From NCBI RefSeq assembly GCF_028610675.1, contig NZ_JAQQWS010000001.1, positions 434,001-498,000 of the forward strand: 64,000 nucleotides of DNA, written 5' to 3'. Positions 27,856 through 37,222 of this stretch are shown here, piece by piece. Numbering within the stretch: position 1 is the first letter of the stretch; each line of letters starts with the position of its first letter. A model generated the notes under the pieces. That model saw only the letters and a program-made list of their open reading frames with translations. It did no database searches and was not told the origin of the DNA. Origin of the DNA: Alkalihalobacillus pseudalcaliphilus (GTDB taxonomy: Bacteria > Bacillota > Bacilli > Bacillales > Bacillaceae_D). Made by a program: the position numbers and the translations under genes.

Positions 27856-28248
27856 TTAGGATAAGTATAGCTCTCCACCACTACTGGCGTTAAAACCAGC
27901 GACGCGATAAAAATTCTCATTACCAGATCCAAATGTAACGGTTAAAATGAGTAAGCCAAATTGCTTGGCTTCTTCAATAAGTGCTTGAACAAGCAAAACG
28001 CCAATACCCCGATTTTGATAGTGTGGAGACACCATAATATCTTCTAAATAACCATGCTCAAGGCCCATTCCACATATGTATCCAAACGCAATTAATTGAC
28101 CTTCCTCATTACGGACTCCTGCCCAAAAGTTGCAGCGTTCGAAAAGAGCAGGGTAATCCGAATCGCGGCGGCCCCAACCGATTTTTTCTCTTAAATCAGG
28201 TACTTCATGGTTTTCAATTGGCATGTTGATGACTACATCTATTTCCAT
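27856..28248 (-). CDS. GNAT family acetyltransferase
   Basis: ATG 28248 with GAGGGGTG gives 130 aa. The GNAT fold is visible: WAGVRNEEGQLIAFGYICGM (beta 2-3), YLEDIMVSPHYQNRGIGVLL (acetyl-CoA loop QNRGIG) and NENFYRVAGFNASSGGELYL (C-terminal strand). The substrate is not predictable. A longer frame upstream of 28248 lacks a ribosome site. Confidence 0.87.
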   Translation of the reverse strand: MEIDVVINMPIENHEVPDLREKIGWGRRDSDYPALFERCNFWAGVRNEEGQLIAFGYICGMGLEHGYLEDIMVSPHYQNRGIGVLLVQALIEEAKQFGLLILTVTFGSGNENFYRVAGFNASSGGELYLS

Positions 28249-28527
28249 AAAATCACCCCTCACGATTCTATTATATAGTAATTTAAAAGCTTGTGAAGCC
28301 CTAATTTGTAATCGCTTTCTTAAAGTATAGAGAGCGAAGGAAGTTGTCAATCCAATTAGTAAGAGTAGTTATGGTCCAACCAAGTTTTCTACTGATTGAT
28401 TCATTACAAAGTATCTTTCCCTCCAGCTCGTTAAAACTAAATGGTCGATTATTTTCCCAATCCAAGCACATCTCTCATAACTTTCTAACCAACCCCATAA
28501 TAATGAATGACTATATGGCCAACCTTT

Positions 28528-29658
28528 TCATTCGCTCTTCAACTGATTCATTTCATTATCAATTATTTTCCCCTCTTCAAAACGCAATGAGTCGATTGCT
28601 TTTTGGCGTGCTTGTTGCTGGACATGGGCATAGACTTGAGTCGTTGATACCGATTCATGACCTAATAAACTTTGCACAGTAAGAACATCTGTTCCATTTG
28701 CGACCAATTCAGTTGCAAAGCTATGCCTTAGTTTATGAGCACTAATTTGTTTAAAAGATAAAAACGAAAGAGAATGCTTGGCTTCATCTAATGTTCTCTT
28801 TAGCATTTTTTGTAGGGCACTAATAGAAACTCCGTTGACATATGTTTTTTTCGTGAAATCATAACCGAGTAAAAATAAATCACCGGCTGCTTGAGGGCGG
28901 TTTTTACTTGGTAAGGACTTTATATAAGTTTGCATAAACTGAACAGTTGCTCCCGATAGGGGGATGGACCTTTCTTTATTACCTTTTCCTTTAATCTTCA
29001 GTTGTTGCTGATGAAAGTCAATTTGTTTCATGGATAAATGAGCTAGTTCAGAAATACGTAAGCCGGTTGATATAAGTAAGTAAAAAACAATAAAATCGCG
29101 CTCTTTTAACTTATCTTCATAATAAGCTTTTCTTTTTGAATGATTCGGACGCTGCTTTAACCAAATGAGCAACGTTTTCAACTCAACATTTGTTAAGTAA
29201 ACTGGCTCTGTTTTACCTATTTTCGGTCGTTGTACAGATAATACCGGGTTAACAGCCGTATCACCACGCTGAACTAAAAATTGGAACAATGACTGCAGGG
29301 CAGAGACTTTACGATTAACCGTTGTTGCTTCATTTTCGAGCTCTAAAGATAAATACCGAATATAATGCTCGATACCATCCTTTTCTAGCTCTAGGAAGTC
29401 TGCTAAAGTAATTTTCTCAGTTTGAAAGTTCTCTTCGGCCGTAACTCGCTCAATAAATTGAAAGAAAGCGAGGAAATCATAGATATAACGCTGCAATGTA
29501 TGTTTAGAATATCCGAGTGATAACTTACTAAGCAAATATTCATGGATAAAAGGGGGAAGGTTGTCTATTTTTCGAAACGTTTGTAACGATGTATTAACGT
29601 CTTTAGACGGGTTGATTAACGCTAAATTTTTTTGATTAATTTTTGCAAATATCGACAT
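28528..29658 (-). CDS. tyrosine recombinase (XerC/D-like), 376 aa
   Basis: ATG 29658 follows GAGGTG. The N-terminal SAM-like domain (LGYSKHTLQRYIYDFLAFFQF) is followed by the catalytic domain with Arg in LISTGLRISELAHL, the HKLRHSFATELVANG box, the LLGHESVSTTQVYAHV His and Tyr motif, and a Lys in KGKGNKERSIPL. All catalytic residues appear present. It resembles stand-alone Xer-type recombinases. A 48-bp palindrome starts 28 bases upstream of its start codon and is a candidate recombination or operator site. Confidence 0.9.
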   Translation of the reverse strand: MSIFAKINQKNLALINPSKDVNTSLQTFRKIDNLPPFIHEYLLSKLSLGYSKHTLQRYIYDFLAFFQFIERVTAEENFQTEKITLADFLELEKDGIEHYIRYLSLELENEATTVNRKVSALQSLFQFLVQRGDTAVNPVLSVQRPKIGKTEPVYLTNVELKTLLIWLKQRPNHSKRKAYYEDKLKERDFIVFYLLISTGLRISELAHLSMKQIDFHQQQLKIKGKGNKERSIPLSGATVQFMQTYIKSLPSKNRPQAAGDLFLLGYDFTKKTYVNGVSISALQKMLKRTLDEAKHSLSFLSFKQISAHKLRHSFATELVANGTDVLTVQSLLGHESVSTTQVYAHVQQQARQKAIDSLRFEEGKIIDNEMNQLKSE

Positions 29659-29685
29659 CTTGTTCACCTCAACTCTATTTTAACG

Positions 29686-29733
29686 CAAAATTAACGTTCT
29701 GTGAAATAGTTATTTCATGGAACGTTAATTTTG
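29686..29733. repeat. 48-bp palindrome upstream of tyrosine recombinase
   Basis: Arms of 23 bases with two mismatches: CAAAATTAACGTTC...GTGAAATA on the left and TATTTCAT...GAACGTTAATTTTG on the right, with a 2-base centre. Confidence 0.85.
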
Positions 29734-29774
29734 AATTTACTTTCAATGTCGTAATAAAAAGGGTCATCTCATGC

Positions 29775-29808
29775 AAAAAAACAGACGTCTTCAAGGACAT
29801 CTGTTTTT
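29775..29808 (-). terminator. SDR gene terminator
   Basis: AAAAACAGA / TCTGTTTTT stem with a run of As on + (Ts on -). Confidence 0.75.
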
Positions 29809-30661
29809 AACTATTATTCTCTACATGAACCTGCTTTTCACTCCATTGCCACAAGGCAGATGCACGTTCATCTGTTATTTGTTTGTGATTTAATGTTTTC
29901 TGTTTCTTTTTATAAAAAAAGGAGCCATTATCTGCACGGATAGTTCCTTCAGTGGCTAAAAAGATCGCGGTTTCAGCACCTTGTGCAGGTGTAAGAAAAA
30001 AGGGCTTTAAAAGTCGATGAATGAATTGACCAAAACCAGTTTCACGGTTAACACCTAGACTCGTTGAAACTGCACCAGGGTGTAAACTAAAAACACAAAC
30101 ATTTGTTCCGTTAACTTCTTTTACTAGCTGTTTCGTGAACAATAAGTTAGCTAATTTAGATTGAGCATATCCTTTTGCAACATTAAAAGAGCGATTCTCG
30201 AAAAAAGGATCATTTAAATCTAGATTTCCTGTTTTGTAAGCACCTGATGACACGTTGATAATTCGGGCTTCATCCGCTTTTTCTAAGTGAGGAAGAAGTA
30301 AACGTGTTAAGTAATAGTGACCAAGATGATTAACACCTAACATCATTTCGAATCCTTCTGATGTTTTTTCTTTCTTAATGGTTACAACACCAGCATTATT
30401 TATTAATCCATTCAAATACGGATAACGCTCTGTTACGTCTAGAGCAAATTGTTCAATGCTCGAGAGAGAACTCAAATCACAACGGAGACATTCTATCAAG
30501 CTTGAGCCACTTTCTTGAATCGCTATCCTCTTAGCTTCTTCTCCTTTTGACAGATTGCGACATGCCATGATTAAGTAGTAGCCTCTTTTTGCTAGTTCTA
30601 TCGTCGTCGCTAATCCCATACCAGTATTGGCACCTGTTACGATGATATATCGTTGCTTCAT
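29807..30661 (-). CDS. short-chain dehydrogenase/reductase
   Basis: A 284-aa Rossmann protein. Cofactor loop TGANTGMG, LINNAGVV, catalytic Ser in IINVSSGAYKTG and the YAQSKLAN pair (Tyr-x-x-x-Lys) are present. ACRNLSKGEEAK after beta 2 suggests NADP(H) preference. It is most like retinol-dehydrogenase-type SDRs of Bacilli; the substrate is unknown. AAAGGAGGAA precedes the ATG. Confidence 0.9.
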   Translation of the reverse strand: MKQRYIIVTGANTGMGLATTIELAKRGYYLIMACRNLSKGEEAKRIAIQESGSSLIECLRCDLSSLSSIEQFALDVTERYPYLNGLINNAGVVTIKKEKTSEGFEMMLGVNHLGHYYLTRLLLPHLEKADEARIINVSSGAYKTGNLDLNDPFFENRSFNVAKGYAQSKLANLLFTKQLVKEVNGTNVCVFSLHPGAVSTSLGVNRETGFGQFIHRLLKPFFLTPAQGAETAIFLATEGTIRADNGSFFYKKKQKTLNHKQITDERASALWQWSEKQVHVENNS

Positions 30662-30910
30662 AACATTCCTCCTTTAAGCGTCTATACCCATTCATTTACA
30701 AAAACACACTTTAAATTTTCTTATCTAACACACTTACACGAACGTAAGTTCCGTTCGTGACTTGCACGTTTATTCTGTTTACTTTATGATAAATGAGGGA
30801 AGATTTTAACAATGCGTCTAAAGCCTTACTAATTATTACGGAGAGAAGAAGGGATCTATTCTACTTATCACGAATAAGGAATTAAGATTACCTTCCATAT
30901 AATACGCTCA

Positions 30911-31200
30911 GGCGAAGCCACATTCACTTCGCCACCAACAAAGATGAAAGTATGGTTTAGCTTTTAACTGTTGGCTTTTCGTTCAATTTGGTTTCGTTCT
31001 TTTCAATGTAAAAAATGTAAGATTGGTTTGTGAACTTGAGAATTTGTAGTAACCCAGCGGGCGAAAACATGCGGAGACTCCCGTGGGACGTAGTGGTAGA
31101 GCTGAGATCCAGCGGCATAGCCGATTAGCTCAGCGCCACCCCACAGGACATGGACCATGATTTTCGGTAGCGACGAGTAACGCTCTATGTTCGCATTTCC
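30911..31200 (-). repeat. dispersed composite intergenic repeat, copy C
   Basis: The region without genes (30662-31269) holds R2 (30911-30982, reverse strand) and R1 (about 31060-31190). R1 contains GCGGAGACTCCCGTGGGA and CCACCCCACAGGA, which can pair around an internal GAGCTGAG / TTAGCTC stem. This is a structured-repeat pattern typical of Bacillaceae intergenic repeats. The frame on the opposite strand lacks a ribosome site and is ignored. Confidence 0.65.
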
Positions 31201-31269
31201 ATATAAAAGTTGCATCAAATGAAAAAAAGCGGTACGCTAAAAAAACAAATCGAAAAAGGAGTCACTAAC

Positions 31270-31683
31270 ATGTCATTTACAAACCCTTCTGATCAAAAGA
31301 TTAAAGAAATTTTACATACAAGTAAAACGATTGCAGTCGTAGGGTTATCTGATAAACCTGAAAGAACCTCCTATATGGTTACAGAAGCGATGCAAGCTGC
31401 TGGTTATACGATTATCCCTGTTAACCCTATGGCGACCGAGGTATTAGGTGAAAAATGTTATGCTTCACTAAAAGATATTAAAGAAGATGTCGATATAGTA
31501 AATATCTTCAGAAGAAGTGAATTTGTTTATGATTTGGCTAAAGAAGCCGTCGATTTAAAACCAAAAGTTTTCTGGACTCAACTAGATGTTTATGATGAAG
31601 AGGCAGCAGAATTATTGGAGGAACACGGAATTGTTACGATTATGAATCGTTGCATTAAAGTGGAGCATGCCAAATTCAAATAG
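31270..31683 (+). CDS. yneT: CoA-binding domain protein YneT
   Basis: ATG 31270 (AAAGGAG) gives 137 aa. The CoA_binding Rossmann motif is IAVVGLSDKPERTSYMVTEAM, followed by IIPVNPMATEVLGEKCYASL and VDIVNIFRRSEFV, ending CIKVEH. It sits directly before parE as in B. subtilis. Its cellular role is not established. Confidence 0.9.
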   Translation: MSFTNPSDQKIKEILHTSKTIAVVGLSDKPERTSYMVTEAMQAAGYTIIPVNPMATEVLGEKCYASLKDIKEDVDIVNIFRRSEFVYDLAKEAVDLKPKVFWTQLDVYDEEAAELLEEHGIVTIMNRCIKVEHAKFK

Positions 31684-31693
31684 GAAATGGCTT

Positions 31694-31726
31694 CACACCT
31701 CTTCCTTTACTGAAGAGGTGTTTTAT
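31694..31726 (+). terminator. yneT terminator
   Basis: CACCTCTTC / GAAGAGGTG stem with TTTTATT. Confidence 0.75.
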
Positions 31727-31876
31727 TCATCTAATTCTGTTCAGATTCTTCTCTAGCATTTATGTGGAAGAATACTCTAAATGGCATGACTTGACGAAAA
31801 TAAAAAGAGACCGTGCAATACTAATAGCAGTGGATATATTATGAGGAGTAACCGGTTGAAAGGAGTTTCTATCATA

Positions 31877-33850
31877 GTGGCAAATAAGAAGCAATTGGAA
31901 TATAATGATGATTCCATTCAGGTGTTAGAAGGTTTAGAGGCAGTTCGAAAAAGACCAGGGATGTATATAGGTAGTACAGATGCACGGGGTCTGCATCATT
32001 TAGTTTATGAAATCGTCGATAACGCTGTTGATGAAGCATTAGCAGGTTATGGTTCATACATAAATGTTACCATTCATCCTGATAACAGTATTTCCGTTTC
32101 GGATGAAGGAAGAGGTATGCCAACTGGTATGCATAAGCTTGGCAAGCCAACTCCTGAGGTGATTTTCACCATATTACACGCTGGTGGAAAATTCGGACAA
32201 GGTGGGTATGCAACAAGTGGTGGTTTACACGGTGTAGGGGCCTCTGTTGTAAATGCTCTATCTGAATGGTTAGTGGTTGAAATCATGCGTGATGGTAAGC
32301 GCTATAAGCAACGCTTCGAAAATGGCGGTAAACCTGTCACGACGTTAGAAGTAATGGGGAATACACGTCGCTCAGGAACCGTTGTTCATTTCAAACCGGA
32401 CCGAAGTATGTTTAGTACGACTACATATAATTTAGAAACACTAACTGAACGATTGCGCGAAGCTGCTTTTTTACTTAAAGGTATTAAGATTGAAATTGTC
32501 GATCTACGGGGGGAAACTTCCTCAGAATCCTTTGTATATGATACGGGTATTCAAGCTTTTGTTGATTATCTTAATGAGGATAAAGAGACATTATTGCCGG
32601 TTGTTTATTTTAATGGGGAGCACAACCAAATTGAAACAGAGTTTGCTTTTCAATTTAATGACGGTTACACGGAAAATGTCCTTTCGTTTGTTAATAATGT
32701 CCGTACAAAAGACGGTGGAACACATGAGCTAGGTGCTAAGGCGGCGATGACTAGAATTGTCAATGAATATGCACGGAAAGTGAAACTGCTCAAAGACAAA
32801 GACAAGAATTTAGATGGTTCAGATATTCGTGAAGGATTTACAGCGATTATCTCTATCCGAGTACCAGAAGCCATGCTCCAATTCGAAGGGCAAACCAAGA
32901 GTAAATTAGGTACACCTGAAGCACGCTCGGCTGTAGATAGTCTGATCGCAGAGAAGCTTTCGTATTTTCTCGAAGAAAACCCAGATATCGCCTCACAATT
33001 AATAAAGAAAGCAGTAAAAGCTGCTCAAGCTCGTGAAGCAGCAAGGAAAGCCCGCGAAGATGCACGCAATGGCAAAAAGAATAAACGTCGTGATGTGTTA
33101 TTAAGCGGAAAATTGACTCCGGCACAATCGAAAAATCCACAAAGAAATGAATTATATCTTGTAGAGGGTGATTCAGCAGGAGGCTCTGCCAAACAAGGAA
33201 GAGATCGTAAATTTCAAGCGGTTTTACCGTTACGAGGAAAAGTAATTAACACGGAAAAAGCCAAAATTGATGATATTATGAAAAATGAAGAAATTAGAAC
33301 GATCATTCATACCATTGGTGCTGGAGTCGGTGCAGATTTCACTTTAGAAGATGTCAATTATGATAAAGTTGTTATTATGACTGATGCCGATACAGATGGA
33401 GCCCATATTCAAGTACTATTACTTACTTTTTTCTATCGCTATATGAAACCACTTATTGAAGCAGGGAAAGTCTATATTGCCTTACCGCCTTTATATAAAG
33501 TAAGTCGAGGTTCCGGAAAAAAAGAGATCGTTGATTATGCTTGGGATGAAAGAGGTCTACAAGATTCGATTAAGAAGGTTGGACGCGGCTATATGTTGCA
33601 GCGTTATAAAGGACTTGGAGAGATGAACGCTACACAACTATGGGAAACGACGATGGATCCCGAAACTAGAACGCTTATTCGTGTAAAGATTGATGATGCG
33701 GCTCGTGCTGAAAAACGAGTGACAACATTAATGGGAGATAAAGTAGAGCCGCGAAGAAAGTGGATAGAATCTCATGTTGCATTCGGTCTTGAAGAGGAAA
33801 CAAACATTTTAGAAAATGAAAATTTAGCGATTGTTGAAGAGGGGGAATAA
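31877..33850 (+). CDS. parE: DNA topoisomerase IV subunit B
   Basis: GTG 31877 with AAAGGAG is preferred to upstream in-frame codons; 657 aa. GHKL ATPase motifs are VDNAVDEALAGYG, DEGRGMPTGMH and GGLHGVGASVVNALS. The Toprim part has VEGDSAGGSAKQGRD and MTDADTDGAHIQ, and the QRYKGLGEMNATQLWETTMD motif ends the subunit. Topoisomerase IV decatenates daughter chromosomes. The parC start follows 4 bases after the stop. Confidence 0.96.
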   Translation: MANKKQLEYNDDSIQVLEGLEAVRKRPGMYIGSTDARGLHHLVYEIVDNAVDEALAGYGSYINVTIHPDNSISVSDEGRGMPTGMHKLGKPTPEVIFTILHAGGKFGQGGYATSGGLHGVGASVVNALSEWLVVEIMRDGKRYKQRFENGGKPVTTLEVMGNTRRSGTVVHFKPDRSMFSTTTYNLETLTERLREAAFLLKGIKIEIVDLRGETSSESFVYDTGIQAFVDYLNEDKETLLPVVYFNGEHNQIETEFAFQFNDGYTENVLSFVNNVRTKDGGTHELGAKAAMTRIVNEYARKVKLLKDKDKNLDGSDIREGFTAIISIRVPEAMLQFEGQTKSKLGTPEARSAVDSLIAEKLSYFLEENPDIASQLIKKAVKAAQAREAARKAREDARNGKKNKRRDVLLSGKLTPAQSKNPQRNELYLVEGDSAGGSAKQGRDRKFQAVLPLRGKVINTEKAKIDDIMKNEEIRTIIHTIGAGVGADFTLEDVNYDKVVIMTDADTDGAHIQVLLLTFFYRYMKPLIEAGKVYIALPPLYKVSRGSGKKEIVDYAWDERGLQDSIKKVGRGYMLQRYKGLGEMNATQLWETTMDPETRTLIRVKIDDAARAEKRVTTLMGDKVEPRRKWIESHVAFGLEEETNILENENLAIVEEGE

Positions 33851-33853
33851 GCG

Positions 33854-36283
33854 ATGTCACAAACAGAACGTTACTTAGATCTACCCTTAGAAGAAGTAAT
33901 TGGTGATCGCTTTGGTCGTTATAGTAAATATATTATTCAAGAACGTGCCTTACCAGATGCACGAGATGGATTGAAGCCGGTACAACGTAGAATTTTGTAC
34001 GCGATGTTTAAGGATGGTAACACGGCTGATAAGCCTTTCCGTAAATCCGCTAAAACTGTTGGTAATGTTATCGGTAACTACCATCCCCATGGAGATTCAT
34101 CCGTCTATGATGCGATGATTCGAATGAGTCAGGATTGGAAGGTTAGACAGTTATTAGTTGATATGCATGGTAATAACGGTTCAATTGACGGTGATCCACC
34201 TGCGGCGATGAGATATACAGAGGCACGCTTATCTAAAATTGCATCGATGCTCTTAAAGGATATCGATAAAGAGACCGTCGAATATATTCCTAACTTTGAT
34301 GATTCGGAAATGGAGCCTGTTGTTTTACCGGCCATGTTCCCAAACCTGTTAGTTAATGGTTCTACCGGTATTTCAGCTGGTTACGCAACAGATATCCCAC
34401 CTCATCATCTAGGCGAAATTATTGATGGCGTCATTATGCAAATGGAGAAACCTCAAACGACGTTAGAGGACTTAATGACAGTTATACAAGGACCTGATTT
34501 CCCTACAGGCGGTACTGTACAAGGCATTGAAGGTATTAAACAAGCTTATCAAACAGGTAAAGGAAAAATCGTTGTTCGTGCTAAATCAGAGGTTGAGGAA
34601 GTTCGTGGCGGACGACAACAAATTGTTATCACAGAAATCCCTTACGAAGTCGTCAAAGCTAACCTCGTCAAAAAGATGGATGAACTTCGTTTCGATAAAA
34701 AAGTCGATGGAATCGCAGAAGTTCGTGATGATACCGATCGAACTGGTCTTCGTATCGTTGTTGAGTTAAAAAAAGAGGCAGATGCGAACGCGATTTTACA
34801 TTTCTTATTAAAAAATACGGACCTCCAAGTGACCTATAACTTTAATATGGTGGCCATCCATAACAAAACACCTAAATTAATGGGTTTACAACCACTTATT
34901 CAAGCTTATATTGACCACCAGAAGTCCGTATTAACAAAACGAGTTACTTATGATTTAGTTAAAGCAAAAGAACGACATCATATTGTCCAAGGCTTAATCC
35001 GGGCCATCTCTATTTTAGATGATGTCATTGCCACAATCCGTGCTTCTAAAGATAAAAAAGATGCCAAAACGAATCTAATTGAGAAATACCAATTCACAGA
35101 TGCACAGGCTGAAGCGATCGTAACCTTACAGCTTTATCGTTTAACAAATACAGACATCACGACACTTGAAGAAGAAGCCGCGGAGCTAGAACGTCGTATT
35201 CATGAGTTAGAAGCGATATTAGCAAGTGAAAAGAAGTTAATAAATGTCATTAAAAAAGAGTTATTAGCTGTCAAAAAGCAGTTCTCAGATGCACGTCGTA
35301 CTGTTATTGAGCATAAAATTGAGGACCTTAAAATTAATATGGAAGTATTAATTGCCTCTGAAGACGTGATGGTTTCTGTAACAGAAGAAGGCTATGTCAA
35401 ACGTACGAGTATTCGTTCATATACCGCCTCAAATGGTGAAAATCCTGGAATGAAAGAGGGCGATCGTTTACTCTCAAAGCTTGAGATGAATACGACTGAC
35501 ACGTTATTACTTTTCACAAAACAAGGGAATTATTTGTATATTCCTGTTCATCAGCTTCCAGATATACGCTGGAAGGATAATGGCCAACATATTGCCAATA
35601 TCGTCAGCATTGACCGGGATGATGAAGTGATTGAAGCGATGTGTGTACGTTCATTTGATCAAGAAGAAGAGTCGTTACTATTTGTGACAAAGCACGGAAT
35701 GGTCAAACGGACACAGCTAGCTCTCTATCAGGCTCAACGTTATTCAAAACCTCTTATGGCACTCAAACTTAAAGCTGATGATGAATTAATAACGGTGATG
35801 AGAACAAAAGGAACAGGAGAATTATTCCTAGCTACACATCAAGGCTACGGGCTTTGGTTCAGTGAAGAAGAAGTGACTCTTGTAGGACAAAGAGCATCAG
35901 GTGTAAAAGGAATTAACTTAAAAGCAGATGATTATGTTGTCGATGCATCCATATTTACCCTTGATGAAAAGGTTGAATTTATTGTCTTTACGCATCGTGG
36001 GGCGGTAAAACGTATGTCAATTTCGGAATTTGATAAATCCTCTCGTGCTAAACGTGGCTTAGTCATGCTGAGAGAACTGAAATCAAATCCACACCGCTTA
36101 ATCGGCTGCAAACGTGTTATGAATGCTACGGATCCATTCACCGTTGTTACAGAAAAAGGGATTACAGAAGAGGTCATAGCATCTTCATACCGTAACAGTG
36201 ATCGTTATAGTAATGGTTCCTTTATTTTAGATATAGCAAAGGACGGAGCCGTTAAAACGGTATATGAAGAGGAAAAAGAATAA
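33854..36283 (+). CDS. parC: DNA topoisomerase IV subunit A
   Basis: An 809-aa protein. The quinolone-resistance region reads NYHPHGDSSVYDAM and keeps the wild-type serine. The catalytic Tyr is in AAMRYTEARLS. The N-gate and coiled coil are followed by a C-terminal beta-pinwheel with repeated GxxKR blades (EEGYVKRTSIRS, HGMVKRTQLAL, RGAVKRMSISE). It is translationally coupled to parE. parEC lies near the terminus in B. subtilis, in line with dif being 2.7 kb downstream here. Confidence 0.96.
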   Translation: MSQTERYLDLPLEEVIGDRFGRYSKYIIQERALPDARDGLKPVQRRILYAMFKDGNTADKPFRKSAKTVGNVIGNYHPHGDSSVYDAMIRMSQDWKVRQLLVDMHGNNGSIDGDPPAAMRYTEARLSKIASMLLKDIDKETVEYIPNFDDSEMEPVVLPAMFPNLLVNGSTGISAGYATDIPPHHLGEIIDGVIMQMEKPQTTLEDLMTVIQGPDFPTGGTVQGIEGIKQAYQTGKGKIVVRAKSEVEEVRGGRQQIVITEIPYEVVKANLVKKMDELRFDKKVDGIAEVRDDTDRTGLRIVVELKKEADANAILHFLLKNTDLQVTYNFNMVAIHNKTPKLMGLQPLIQAYIDHQKSVLTKRVTYDLVKAKERHHIVQGLIRAISILDDVIATIRASKDKKDAKTNLIEKYQFTDAQAEAIVTLQLYRLTNTDITTLEEEAAELERRIHELEAILASEKKLINVIKKELLAVKKQFSDARRTVIEHKIEDLKINMEVLIASEDVMVSVTEEGYVKRTSIRSYTASNGENPGMKEGDRLLSKLEMNTTDTLLLFTKQGNYLYIPVHQLPDIRWKDNGQHIANIVSIDRDDEVIEAMCVRSFDQEEESLLFVTKHGMVKRTQLALYQAQRYSKPLMALKLKADDELITVMRTKGTGELFLATHQGYGLWFSEEEVTLVGQRASGVKGINLKADDYVVDASIFTLDEKVEFIVFTHRGAVKRMSISEFDKSSRAKRGLVMLRELKSNPHRLIGCKRVMNATDPFTVVTEKGITEEVIASSYRNSDRYSNGSFILDIAKDGAVKTVYEEEKE

Positions 36284-36297
36284 ATAACAGATGAAAG

Positions 36298-36328
36298 CCA
36301 GTGAGTATAGGTGCTCACTGGTTTTTAT
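36298..36328 (+). terminator. parC terminator
   Basis: CCAGTGAG / CTCACTGG stem then five Ts. Confidence 0.8.
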
Positions 36329-36387
36329 AATTGATGAAGGGATTAATCGCCTATCATAGAATATATAAGAAAGAGGGGGGGATAAAG

Positions 36388-36876
36388 TTGAAAAAAGTCG
36401 TCTATAGTACTATTGCCTTTTGCTTTATTTTATCGGCCATCATCGTTATTGACTCATTAAAAGATGGACCTGTTTACGCAAAGGAAGTAACACCAGGCTA
36501 TAATTGGGAGTTGTTCGCCTCCGAACCAGGAGATGACTATTTATTTCCTCACTTAGTAAAGGAACGCTTCTTGTGGGATAAAAGAACACAAGTTAGTGGG
36601 GTTAGGAATTACACGGAAGAATTTTATATGGATTGGTCAGCGGTTCCTATAGAAAATGACGAACTTGCCATCATTGCGATAGTAGATGGCTCAACGGTAG
36701 AGAAAATTATTTTCTACTCAAGTAAAGATTCAAATAAAACAATTGAGCTAGAAGTGTTAGATGAAAGGATTATAACCAACATCATATCTGAAGAATTCAA
36801 CGCCAAACACCCGACCGTTGTTCTAAAGGATGGTACAAATGTAGAATTTCCTTATGAAAGAATGGATAGAGAATAG
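36388..36876 (+). CDS. secreted or membrane-anchored protein, unknown
   Basis: A TTG start after GAGGGGGGG gives 162 aa. Residues 5-22 form a signal or anchor helix, followed by PVYAKE, a possible cleavage site after Ala. The rest is a charged mixed domain (FYMDWSAVPIENDELAI, DGSTVEKIIFYSS) without recognised motifs. It follows parC in the same orientation, and its stop touches a partial dif-like site. Confidence 0.6.
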   Translation: MKKVVYSTIAFCFILSAIIVIDSLKDGPVYAKEVTPGYNWELFASEPGDDYLFPHLVKERFLWDKRTQVSGVRNYTEEFYMDWSAVPIENDELAIIAIVDGSTVEKIIFYSSKDSNKTIELEVLDERIITNIISEEFNAKHPTVVLKDGTNVEFPYERMDRE

Positions 36877-36903
36877 GTATCCTATAATTATATTATGTAA
36901 ACT
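36876..36903 (+). repeat. partial dif-like site 3
   Basis: It ends in the same 20 bases as the sites at 20331 and 21713. With one 1-base gap it aligns over most of dif, including TCCTA in the left arm. Confidence 0.6.
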
Positions 36904-36967
36904 TAATTATTTGTTAGTATTTGAATTTGGTGTTTTACTATCACTTCTCGTTAAAAAGGTCATTTGA

Positions 36968-37120
36968 GCACCGATAGTAACCCTATTAGTTAATATTTTC
37001 ATTGAGTTAACGACGGGTTTCATCTACTATGGAGCTTTTTCTATTTCATCGATATCATCCTGGAATATTATTTTTCCGATTACATCATGGGCAATAGCAT
37101 GGATTGTATTGTCGCTCTAA
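36968..37120 (+). pseudogene. membrane protein remnant
   Basis: A 50-codon hydrophobic frame (TLLVNIFIELTTGFIYYGAF, WAIAWIVLSL) opens after a stop and has no start or ribosome site. It looks like the C-terminal end of a lost membrane protein. The remainder of 36904-37179 shows nothing else. Confidence 0.35.
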
Positions 37121-37179
37121 AAAAGAGCTGTTACAATTAGCGAAAATGATTCATTGTTGAAAAGGTGTGATTGTATCTG

Positions 37180-37218
37180 AAAAAACGTAGCAATGAGTTT
37201 TTCTCATGCTACGTTTTT
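37180..37218. terminator. terminator downstream of ytvI
   Basis: AAAAAACGTAGCA / TGCTACGTTTTTT stem. Confidence 0.85.
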
Positions 37219-37222
37219 TATT

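Noticed and set aside
31003..31218. Minus-strand 71-aa frame
   Set aside because: It lies inside the dispersed repeat and has no ribosome site.
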